A stretch of DNA of 64,000 nt from Bacteroidota bacterium (lineage in GTDB: Bacteria; Bacteroidota; Bacteroidia; Bacteroidales; FEN-979). The stretch is from contig JAPLDJ010000006.1 of assembly GCA_026391805.1 (NCBI GenBank), positions 19,304 through 83,303 of the forward strand. The letters are read 5' to 3'. Within the stretch, counting starts at the first letter, position 1. Each line of letters begins with the position of its first letter. Both the position numbers and the translations under genes were made by a program. The notes beneath the pieces were generated by a model. It had not been told where the DNA came from and did not search any database. It was given only the letters and a program-made list of their open reading frames with translations. Positions 35,099 through 42,269 of this stretch are shown one piece after another.

Positions 35099-35280
35099 AT
35101 CAAATCAGGTCCCAGGTCCCAAGTGCCAAATCCCAAGTGTCAAGTCCCAAACGCCAAATTCAGGTCCCAAATCTCAAGTGCCAAGTGCCAAATTCCAAAT
35201 CTCAAGTGCCAAACGCCAAATGATTTGGGATTTGGAATTTGGCACTTGACACTTGACACTTGGCACTTGGCCCTTGAGAT
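35099..35280. repeat. Hairpin-forming CCAAAT/CCCAAG word array, upstream copy
   Basis: About 180 bases of words such as AGTGCCAAAT, CAGGTCCCA and TCTCAAGTGCC run into their complement (GATTTGGAATTTGGCACTTG). A perfect 20-base inverted repeat stands at 35182-35201 and 35229-35248. The array lies between the S8 protease and the four-helix-bundle gene. A 17-base word (35153-35169) is repeated in the downstream array. Confidence 0.9.
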
Positions 35281-35319
35281 TCCCTAAAAAAACGTATTAC
35301 CTTTTTCATTTATTCCGAT

Positions 35320-35339
35320 TAATGGTAAAAGAACCATTA
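35320..35339 (+). promoter_or_regulatory. Hairpin at the start codon of the four-helix-bundle gene
   Basis: TAATGGT (35320-35326) and ACCATTA (35333-35339) form a perfect 7-base stem with a 6-base loop; its last base is the A of the ATG. It could hide the start codon in the mRNA. Confidence 0.4.
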
Positions 35340-35719
35340 TGGATAAAAATGGAAATACTCATTTCAATGAACAACTTCGAGAGAGGACCCGTATGTTTGC
35401 ACTTCGCATTCGCAAAGTTATCATGTCGATTAATGTAAACCCGCTTGATAAGCCCAATCTTCTTCAGCTCATCAGGAGTTCTTCATCAATTGCCGCAAAT
35501 TATAGTTCAGCAACCTGCGCACGATCGGATCAGGAATTTTTTGCAAAGATTTGTATCGTCCTTGAAGAAGCGGATGAAGCCAAATTCTGGTTGGGATATC
35601 TCCTGGATGCGGGAGTTCTAAAGGCGCCTGATATCAAGCCTTTATGCACAGAAGCCGATGAACTTGTGAGGATCTTTTCATCGATAAAGATGAAGATGAA
35701 GGTAAAGTTGGGGAAGTGA
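35339..35719 (+). CDS. Four-helix-bundle protein (S23/IVS-protein family)
   Basis: The 126 residues match the small four-helix-bundle family named after proteins encoded in intervening sequences of 23S rRNA genes: a first helix with ERTRMFALRIRKVIMSI, then LIRSSSSIAANYSSATCARSDQEFFAKICIVLEEADEAKFWLGYLLDAGV and a last helix with LCTEADELVRIFSSIKMKMK. The family is related in fold to Avd of diversity-generating retroelements and binds nucleic acid in some cases, but its cellular role is unknown. Here no rRNA or reverse transcriptase is near. The gene is enclosed by two large word-repeat hairpins (35099-35280, 35733-35880) that share a 17-base word, as if gene and arrays were one unit. A small hairpin covers the start codon. 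Confidence 0.88.
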   Translation: MDKNGNTHFNEQLRERTRMFALRIRKVIMSINVNPLDKPNLLQLIRSSSSIAANYSSATCARSDQEFFAKICIVLEEADEAKFWLGYLLDAGVLKAPDIKPLCTEADELVRIFSSIKMKMKVKLGK

Positions 35720-35732
35720 TGATATGGGTGTC

Positions 35733-35880
35733 TTAAGTCCCAAATGCCAAATGCCAAATGCCAAATGCCAAATTCAGGTCCCAGATCCCAGGTCCCAAGT
35801 GCCAAAGGCCAAACTATTTGGGATTTGGGATTTGAGATTTGAGATTTGAGATTTGAGACCTGGGATTTGGGATCCGGGAA
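35733..35880. repeat. Hairpin-forming CCAAATG word array, downstream copy
   Basis: CCAAATG occurs four times in tandem, then CAGGTCCCAGATCCCAGG words, then the complement (GGGATTTGGGATTTGAGATT and relatives). The 17-base word at 35767-35783 is identical to one in the upstream array. The two halves can fold into an imperfect long hairpin. Confidence 0.9.
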
Positions 35881-36017
35881 TCTTCTATTCCTCCCAATTT
35901 GCCGTGCAAACTTCCGGTGATACCGATTTTTTTAGGATTCTGTAACTTTCCCTCCTAACTTCGTCTAACGATCAATTAATTTCCCGGGAAATCCCGGGGT
36001 TTAAAAACGGAGGAACT

Positions 36018-38165
36018 ATGAAAAAAATTATTGCAGGTTTTCTTTTATCATTTATTTTCATTTTACACACCCATGGACAGGAAGGGATGTGGCTGCTGTC
36101 GCAGCTTCCCCAGTTGGACCTTGCAAAAAAGGGAATGAAGATCGGGATCAACGACATTTACAGCAAAAACCAGCCTGCATTGTGCCAGGCCGTGCTGCAA
36201 CTGGGCGGAGGCTCGGCATCGTTTGTCTCGTCAGAAGGTCTTATCGTCACCAACCATCATGTCGCATTTACGGCGCTGCAAAGGGCTTCCAGTGTCAGCA
36301 GTGATTATCTGACAAAGGGATTCCTGGCGACCAAAAAGTCGGAAGAAATCAAAGCGCCCGGGTACCAGGCTCAACTGATGACAGAAATGAAAGATGTCAC
36401 GGATGAAGTGACAGAAGCGGGCAAAGGAATCAGCGATCCGCTGGAGAGGGATAAAAAGATCAATGCAAAGATCGCACAGATGACCGATGCAATCGAAAAA
36501 GACAAAGTGGATGTCAGGGCAACCGTTTCCGAGATGTACAACGGAAAGCAGTATGTTCTTTATGTCTATAAAATTTTCAAGGATATTCGGATCGTCTATT
36601 CACCGCCTCTTTCCATTGGGAATTACGGTGGAGAGACGGACAACTGGATGTGGCCCAGGCATACCGGCGATTTCTCGTTCATGCGGGCCTATGTTGCCCC
36701 CGATGGAACCGGGAAGGAATACAGCGCAGAGAATGTTCCTTATAAGCCGAAGGTCTGGCTCAAGGTTGCAAAGGATAACCTGAAAGATGGCGATCTGACC
36801 TTCATTGTCGGGTACCCCGGATTTACCACACGGTACCGTTCATCGACTTCGGTCCACTGGAACCAGGAATACAATTATCCATTTGCTGTAAAGAATTTCA
36901 AGGAGATCATCGCCCTGTCGGATGAGATCACCAAAAATGATCCTGCAGGAAAATTAAAGGAAGCCAGCCTGATAAAAGGGCTTGCGAATGTCATGAAGAA
37001 TTATGAAGGAAAACTGGAAGGCATGAAAAAGACAAATTTCCTGCAGAAGAAACTAGATTTTGAAAAGGACTTTCAGAAATGGGCCAACAGCGACCCCGAA
37101 CGTAAAGCAAAATACGCTGATATTCTTGCAAAAGAGAAGGCAGAATATACTGTGCTGGAAAAGACCAGGGAACGCGACAATGCATTCAGCATTTTCCAGG
37201 GACTTGCAGGAACACCTTTGAGTATTGCAGGGCAGATCCTCTATCTTGCACAGCAATCGGAAAAGCCGGAGAGCGAGCGCGACCCGGGATTTAATGACAG
37301 GACGATCGATGAGACGATTGATCAGCTTCAGTACGCTTATGAAAACTATTATGAACCGGTCGACAAGGCATTGATGGTGCGTGCGCTGAAAATGGCCCAT
37401 GCACTTCCGCCCGACCAGCGTATCACCGGGCTTGAATATGTATTCGCTGACAAATCCAAAACCATTGAGCAGTTTGTCGACGAAGCATTTAAAACCTCGA
37501 AAATGAATGACGTGGCGTATGTCAAAACTTTGTTCCGCAAGTCTGTCAAGGATCTTGAAGCGCTGAACGACCCGTTCATGAAAATGACAATCAGCATTGA
37601 TCCGATGGCCATCGAAATCCAGAAGACCAACCGGAAATTCGGGGCAAATGTAACAGCCCTCAGAAAAGTTTACCTCGAAGCAATCTTTGCATGGAAAGGA
37701 ACCGGAATGTATCCTGACGCGAACAGCACGATAAGGTTTACATCAGGCAATGTCAAAGGATATAAGCCAAGGAATGCAGTCTGGTACTATCCGTTAACCA
37801 CGCTCCAGGGAGTGGTGGAAAAGAATACAGGAGAAGAACCTTTCGACGCTCCGCAGGGTTTGGTTGATTTATACCAGAAAAAGGATTTTGGAAGATGGTC
37901 GGATCCTATTCTGAAAGATGTGCCTGTTGCTTTTCTGAGTCAGTGTGACATTACGGGAGGCAACAGCGGAAGCCCGGTGATGAATGCCAATGGTGAGCTG
38001 GTCGGCGTTGTCTTTGACGGAAATTACGAAGCCATGATCAGCGACTGGCAGTACGATTATAACCTACAGCGGGCGATCTCGGTTGATATCAGGTATGTTT
38101 TGTATGTGACGGAGAAGTTCGGCAATGCAGGATTTATCCTGGATGAGATGAATGTTCCGCACTAA
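36018..38165 (+). CDS. dpp7: S46-family dipeptidyl-peptidase, DPP7 type
   Basis: The enzyme removes dipeptides from peptide N-termini, feeding amino-acid catabolism. The 715 residues have a signal peptide (about 1-20, ending THGQ), the S46 start EGMWLLSQLPQ, the catalytic His in TNHH (80-81) and the Ser in GGNSGSP (Ser650). The residue 18 after that Ser is Gly668 in VVFDGNYEAM. This is the position that decides specificity: Gly in the DPP7 group (hydrophobic P1) and Arg in DPP11 (acidic P1). It has no T9SS sorting domain, so it should stay in the periplasm, like known DPP7. ATG at 36018 after GGAGGAACT, an unusually clear ribosome site here. Confidence 0.92.
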   Translation: MKKIIAGFLLSFIFILHTHGQEGMWLLSQLPQLDLAKKGMKIGINDIYSKNQPALCQAVLQLGGGSASFVSSEGLIVTNHHVAFTALQRASSVSSDYLTKGFLATKKSEEIKAPGYQAQLMTEMKDVTDEVTEAGKGISDPLERDKKINAKIAQMTDAIEKDKVDVRATVSEMYNGKQYVLYVYKIFKDIRIVYSPPLSIGNYGGETDNWMWPRHTGDFSFMRAYVAPDGTGKEYSAENVPYKPKVWLKVAKDNLKDGDLTFIVGYPGFTTRYRSSTSVHWNQEYNYPFAVKNFKEIIALSDEITKNDPAGKLKEASLIKGLANVMKNYEGKLEGMKKTNFLQKKLDFEKDFQKWANSDPERKAKYADILAKEKAEYTVLEKTRERDNAFSIFQGLAGTPLSIAGQILYLAQQSEKPESERDPGFNDRTIDETIDQLQYAYENYYEPVDKALMVRALKMAHALPPDQRITGLEYVFADKSKTIEQFVDEAFKTSKMNDVAYVKTLFRKSVKDLEALNDPFMKMTISIDPMAIEIQKTNRKFGANVTALRKVYLEAIFAWKGTGMYPDANSTIRFTSGNVKGYKPRNAVWYYPLTTLQGVVEKNTGEEPFDAPQGLVDLYQKKDFGRWSDPILKDVPVAFLSQCDITGGNSGSPVMNANGELVGVVFDGNYEAMISDWQYDYNLQRAISVDIRYVLYVTEKFGNAGFILDEMNVPH

Positions 38166-38204
38166 ACATCAGTACGGGAAGTACCAGGTAAAATGGCCAA
38201 GACT

Positions 38205-38262
38205 TAAACGTGAAGTGCGAAGTGTGAAGTCTGAATTATCTCACATTTCGCACTTCGCATTT
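38205..38262. repeat. GTGCGAAGTGTGAAGT inverted repeat
   Basis: The words GAAGTGCGAAGTGTGAAG are followed after a short spacer by the complement (CACATTTCGCACTTCGCA), so they can form a hairpin between dpp7 and the tRNA-Leu 3' end. It may act as a bidirectional terminator, but it also looks like another word-repeat family. Confidence 0.65.
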
Positions 38263-38269
38263 GAAAGGG

Positions 38270-38354
38270 TACCCGGGGCGGGACTTGAACCCGCACGCTC
38301 GCGATGAGCACAGGATTTTAAGTCCTGCGTGTCTACCAATTCCACCACCCGGGC
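38270..38354 (-). tRNA. tRNA-Leu (anticodon TAA)
   Basis: Read on the minus strand, the 85 bases fold as a class II tRNA: acceptor GCCCGGG with CCCGGGT and discriminator A, D-arm GGTGGAATTGGTAGACAC, anticodon stem CAGGA/TCCTG with loop CTTAAAA (anticodon TAA), a variable arm, and T-arm GCGGGTTCAAGTCCCGC. CCA is not encoded. It lies downstream of tRNA-Gly but after a separate terminator. Confidence 0.96.
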
Positions 38355-38370
38355 GAAAGGCGTGTGTGTT

Positions 38371-38396
38371 AGAAAAAAAACCCTCTTCAGAGGGTT
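38371..38396 (-). terminator. Terminator between tRNA-Gly and tRNA-Leu
   Basis: On the minus strand AACCCTCT and AGAGGGTT pair perfectly over 8 bases around a 2-base loop and run into eight T. It lies 3' of tRNA-Gly and 5' of tRNA-Leu, so the two tRNA genes seem not to share one long transcript, unless the hairpin is leaky. Confidence 0.8.
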
Positions 38397-38406
38397 TCAT
38401 GTTTTG

Positions 38407-38479
<73 letters not shown>

Positions 38480-38496
38480 ATCTGGTTTTGGGAGTG

Positions 38497-38524
38497 CAAA
38501 TTTATTAAATTTTTTAATCTCCAA
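38497..38524 (-). promoter_or_regulatory. Promoter of tRNA-Gly
   Basis: On the minus strand TTG (38522-38524), 17 bases, then TAAATTTG (38497-38504), a full match to the Bacteroidetes -7 box. It lies in the short gap between the mutS stop codon and tRNA-Gly. Confidence 0.6.
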
Positions 38525-38534
38525 GTATTTTTTT

Positions 38535-41222
38535 TCATTTCCCGAGCAGTTTCCTGATCTCATTGAGTTTCATCAGCGCCTCCACCGGGGTCAGGGTGTT
38601 GATATCGGTATTCAGGATATCTTCCTTGATCTTCAGAAGCGTAGGATCGTCCAGCTGGATAAAGCTGAGCTGGTAACCAGATGCTAGATGCTGGATGCTG
38701 GATGCCGGATTGGTTTTCTGTTTTTTCCCTTTTTTATCCAGCATCCAGGATCCAGCATCAGACGGTTTCTTCCCCAACTCTTCCGACTTATGTGACTTCT
38801 CCAGCTGATGTAACAACGTGTTTGCATTCTCGATAACACTGTTCGGCATTCCGGCCATCTTCGCGACATGGATCCCGAAACTGTGTTCACTTCCGCCCGG
38901 CAGCAACTTGCGAATGAAGATCACCTTGTTCTGGATTTCCTTTACTGCAACATGGAAGTTTTTGATCCGGGGGAAAAGCTCGGTCATCTCATTCAGCTCA
39001 TGGTAATGGGTGGCGAAGAGAACTTTGGGCCGGAACAGAGGATGCTCATGCAGGTATTCGGCGATGGCCCAGGCGATGGAGATCCCGTCGTAGGTGCTGG
39101 TCCCGCGTCCGATCTCATCGAGGAGGATCAGGCTGCGTGTTGAAATGTTGTTGAGAATGCTGGCTGTTTCATTCATCTCCACCATGAAGGTCGACTCTCC
39201 CGAGCTGATGTTGTCAGATGCGCCAACGCGGGTGAAAACTTTGTCGGTGATACCGAGTTCAGCGGAGTCGGCCGGGACATAGCTCCCCATCTGGGCCATC
39301 AGCACGATCAGTGCGGTTTGGCGCAGCAGGGCAGATTTCCCCGACATGTTCGGCCCGGTGATGATGAGAATCTGCTGGTTTTTATCATCAAGGTGAACAT
39401 CGTTGGCAATATATTCTTCACCGGTCTTCATCTGTTGCTCGATCACCGGATGGCGGCCGCCTTTTATCTCCAGCACATACGATTCATTTAATACCGGTCG
39501 TGAGTAATTGTTTTTCTCTGCGATCACTGCAAAGGAAACGAGGACGTCGAGCCTTGCAGCTAAGGTTGCATTCAGCTGCACAGGCCGGATATAATCGGTA
39601 AGGAATAAAACCAGATCATTGAAGATCCTTGTTTCCAGTGCAAGTATCTTTTCTTCTGCACCGAGGATCTTTTCCTCGTATTCTTTCAGCTCTTCCGTGA
39701 TATAACGTTCAGCATTCACAAGGGTTTGCTTGCGCGACCATTCAGCCGGGACCTTATCCTTATGGGAATTCGTGACCTCCAGGTAATATCCAAAGACATT
39801 GGTATAACCAATCTTGAGCGATGAGATCCCGGTCCGCTCAATTTCCCGCTGCTGGATTTTTACCAGGTAATCCTTCCCTGAATAGGCCATCTGCCGCAAT
39901 TCATCAAGTTCCGCCGATACTCCTTCACGGATGACGTTACCTTTGGCTACCAATGATGGTGGATCGGGCCGGATCTCTTTCAGGATCTTCTCCCGGGCCA
40001 GGTTGCAAACATTGAACTGCTCCCCGATTTTCTTCATACTCTCATTTCCTGATTCTTCACATGCCTTCTTCATTATTTCGATGCAGTCGAGCACATGCGC
40101 CAGGTGAACCACTTCACGGGGAATGATCTTACCGACAGAAACCTTTGAAATCAGTCGTTCGAGGTCACCGATACGCTGGATGTTTTGCCGGACCAGTTCA
40201 CGAAACTGGGGTTCGGCGATGAAGCAACTGACCATGTCGAGCCGCTCCTCGATCGGAAGACGATCCTTCAGAGGAAGAATGATCCACCGCCTGAGAAGCC
40301 TTGATCCCATAGGAGAAACTGTATGATCCAGTGTACTCAGTAGCGAAGCCGCATTTTCATTGGAAGAGTTCAGCAGTTCAAGGTTACGGATGGTGAAACG
40401 GTCGAGCCACACATAATGATCTTCCTCAATTCTGGAAAGTTTTGTAATATGTCCGACACGATCATGCTGGGTTTCGGCCAGGTAATGAAGTGCAGCGCCG
40501 GCTGCAATCACGGCCTGGTCCAGGTTATCGACCCCGAAGCCTTTCAGGGATGTGGTCTGGAAATGCTTCAGCAGAAGGTCCCGCGCAAAATCAGCCGTAA
40601 AAACCCAATCCTCGAAAGTGTTGATATAATATTTATTCCCGAAAAGCTCGCAGAATTTCTGCCGCTTGTTTTTCTGAACGATGATCTCCGACGGGCGGAA
40701 GGTCTGGATCAGTTTGTCGATGTATTCTGCAGAGCCCTGCGCAAGGTAGAATTCGCCGGTCGAAACATCAAGAAAGGAAATACCCGATATTTTCGCATCG
40801 AAGTTCAGGCTGGCCAGATAGTTATTTTCCCGTTGCTCAAGGATCTTGTCATTGTATGAAACCCCCGGAGAGACAAGTTCTGTAACCCCTCTTTTTACAA
40901 TCGTTTTGGTGAGCTTCGGATCCTCCAGCTGATCGCAGATGGCCACCCTTAGTCCCGACTTGACAAGCTTGGGAAGGTACGTGTCGAGCGCATGATGAGG
41001 GAAGCCGGCCAGTTCAATATAAGCAGCTGCCCCATTGGCACGGCGGGTTAGGACGATCCCCAGGATGCCAGCGGTTTTGATCGCATCCGCCCCGAAGGTC
41101 TCATAAAAATCCCCCACCCTGAAAAGCAGCAGCGCATCCGGGTACTTTGCCTTGATCGTATTGTACTGGCGCATCAGCGGAGTCACTGCCGTCTCTTTAT
41201 CGTTCCCTGCCTGTTTTGCCAT
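38535..41222 (-). CDS. mutS: DNA mismatch repair protein MutS
   Basis: MutS finds mismatches and small loops and recruits MutL. The 895 residues include the mismatch-binding domain with the Phe-x-Glu motif ([10 protein letters not shown], near residue 40), connector, lever and clamp domains, the ATPase with Walker [16 protein letters not shown], the [14 protein letters not shown] segment and [12 protein letters not shown], and a C-terminal helix-turn-helix region. Between the ATPase and the C-terminal domain lies a linker with [11 protein letters not shown] and [15 protein letters not shown]. It is encoded by two inverted copies of the GATGCTG word repeat (38681-38760) around a poly-Lys coding tract. 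The linker is expected to tolerate inserts. ATG at 41222. Confidence 0.95.
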   Translation of the reverse strand: MAKQAGNDKETAVTPLMRQYNTIKAKYPDALLLFRVGDFYETFGADAIKTAGILGIVLTRRANGAAAYIELAGFPHHALDTYLPKLVKSGLRVAICDQLEDPKLTKTIVKRGVTELVSPGVSYNDKILEQRENNYLASLNFDAKISGISFLDVSTGEFYLAQGSAEYIDKLIQTFRPSEIIVQKNKRQKFCELFGNKYYINTFEDWVFTADFARDLLLKHFQTTSLKGFGVDNLDQAVIAAGAALHYLAETQHDRVGHITKLSRIEEDHYVWLDRFTIRNLELLNSSNENAASLLSTLDHTVSPMGSRLLRRWIILPLKDRLPIEERLDMVSCFIAEPQFRELVRQNIQRIGDLERLISKVSVGKIIPREVVHLAHVLDCIEIMKKACEESGNESMKKIGEQFNVCNLAREKILKEIRPDPPSLVAKGNVIREGVSAELDELRQMAYSGKDYLVKIQQREIERTGISSLKIGYTNVFGYYLEVTNSHKDKVPAEWSRKQTLVNAERYITEELKEYEEKILGAEEKILALETRIFNDLVLFLTDYIRPVQLNATLAARLDVLVSFAVIAEKNNYSRPVLNESYVLEIKGGRHPVIEQQMKTGEEYIANDVHLDDKNQQILIITGPNMSGKSALLRQTALIVLMAQMGSYVPADSAELGITDKVFTRVGASDNISSGESTFMVEMNETASILNNISTRSLILLDEIGRGTSTYDGISIAWAIAEYLHEHPLFRPKVLFATHYHELNEMTELFPRIKNFHVAVKEIQNKVIFIRKLLPGGSEHSFGIHVAKMAGMPNSVIENANTLLHQLEKSHKSEELGKKPSDAGSWMLDKKGKKQKTNPASSIQHLASGYQLSFIQLDDPTLLKIKEDILNTDINTLTPVEALMKLNEIRKLLGK
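38681..38760. repeat. Word repeat inside mutS (GATGCTG family, inverted pair)
   Basis: GATGCTGGATGCTGGATGCC (about 38682-38706) and its inverse with CCAGCATCCAGGATCCAGC (38739-38757) flank a tract coding for Lys. Both are in frame and encode the mutS linker. The same words occur free at 20271-20300 and 28353-28377. Confidence 0.85.
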
Positions 41223-41381
41223 CTGACTATAAATAATATTCTGAATAGATATTGAAACCGTTCTCCGAAGAAAAATGACCGGGAAACAGGTATAACCTGA
41301 TCCGATTGATTATTTTTACGGGATTCTTACGAACGGGTAATCAGATCCTATATTCATTACAAAAGTATATTTTTTTCTTTC

Positions 41382-41918
41382 ATGAAGAAACTGAAAACAA
41401 CCGAAATGAACCGCCTTACCCCGGATGAATTCAGGAAGGCCTCCAAGATCCCTTTGGTCGTGGTACTGGACAATATCCGGAGCCAGAACAACATCGGTTC
41501 GGTTTTCCGTACGGCAGATGCATTCCGGATTCAGGGAATTTACCTGTGCGGGATTACGGCCACTCCCCCTCACCGTGAGATCCATAAAACAGCGCTGGGG
41601 GCAACAGAATCGGTAGACTGGAAATATTTCCCGGAAACCCGGCATGCACTGGAACACTTGCGCAAGGAAGGATATCTTATTGCAGGAATTGAACAGACAA
41701 CGGCCAGTAAACCTGTAAACCTCTTTCAGCCCATGAAAGGAAAAAAATATGCCCTTGTTTTCGGGAATGAAGTGAACGGCATAGATGAATCCCTGATCCC
41801 CTTCCTGGATGATTGCATCGACATCCCGCAGTTCGGGACGAAGCATTCACTGAATGTTTCGGTTGCTGCAGGGATCGTCATATGGCACTTTTTTTCTTCC
41901 TTGAAAGATTTTTTATGA
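41382..41918 (+). CDS. TrmH-family RNA 2'-O-methyltransferase
   Basis: The 178 residues hold the SpoU/TrmH (SPOUT) fold with its three motifs: VVVLDNIRSQNNIGSVFRTADAF (motif 1), ALVFGNEVNGID (motif 2) and DIPQFGTKHSLNVSVAAGIVIW (motif 3), which make the knotted SAM site. Such enzymes methylate ribose in tRNA or rRNA. The lack of an N-terminal substrate-binding domain puts it with short tRNA-type members; the exact target base is unknown. It is divergent from mutS. A weak -7 like TATATTTT stands 20-30 bases upstream. Confidence 0.88.
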   Translation: MKKLKTTEMNRLTPDEFRKASKIPLVVVLDNIRSQNNIGSVFRTADAFRIQGIYLCGITATPPHREIHKTALGATESVDWKYFPETRHALEHLRKEGYLIAGIEQTTASKPVNLFQPMKGKKYALVFGNEVNGIDESLIPFLDDCIDIPQFGTKHSLNVSVAAGIVIWHFFSSLKDFL

Positions 41919-42192
41919 TCAAAATGCAACCATTCTTATAACATAGCGTAAAACCCCCTGTCTGTTAACTATACCATGCTCTGAAAATGTATGAATTTTG
42001 TAACTTTTTTCTGAAATCCTGTAACATCAAATCAGGGGAAACGTTTAAATTTGTCTTTTTTATTGCAAATCAGTTCAAAATAACAAATTTAATACAACCA
42101 AATTATACACGTTTATTTGTTTAGTTACCAGTTTGTTAACTCATTATTTCATGTTAATAACAAGCCTAGTCTGAAAAAATCAGTGATCTGTG
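41919..42192. other. AT-rich gene-free stretch
   Basis: No coding frame, RNA fold or word repeat is seen in this strongly AT-rich interval upstream of the outer-membrane protein promoter. It probably serves as an upstream promoter region, or holds the 3' end of the methyltransferase mRNA. Confidence 0.5.
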
Positions 42193-42224
42193 TTTTGTTT
42201 TTGTCTTATTATTAAATATATTTG
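42193..42224 (+). promoter_or_regulatory. Strong Bacteroidetes promoter of the OmpA/TPR protein gene
   Basis: TTTTG (42193-42197), exactly 19 bases, then TATATTTG (42217-42224) is a consensus pair of -33 and -7 boxes. The start would lie near 42231, giving a leader of about 40 bases to the ATG at 42270. Confidence 0.75.
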
Positions 42225-42269
42225 TACAATCAATAAGCATTCTTTAAATCATAATTAAAATTCCCAAGT

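Noticed and set aside
35339..35719. Diversity-generating retroelement with the four-helix-bundle gene as Avd
   Set aside because: No reverse transcriptase, template repeat or C-type-lectin target gene is within the window, and differences between repeat words are not limited to adenines.
35339..35719. Intervening sequence of a 23S rRNA gene
   Set aside because: No rRNA sequence surrounds the gene; the neighbours are a secreted protease and a peptidase.
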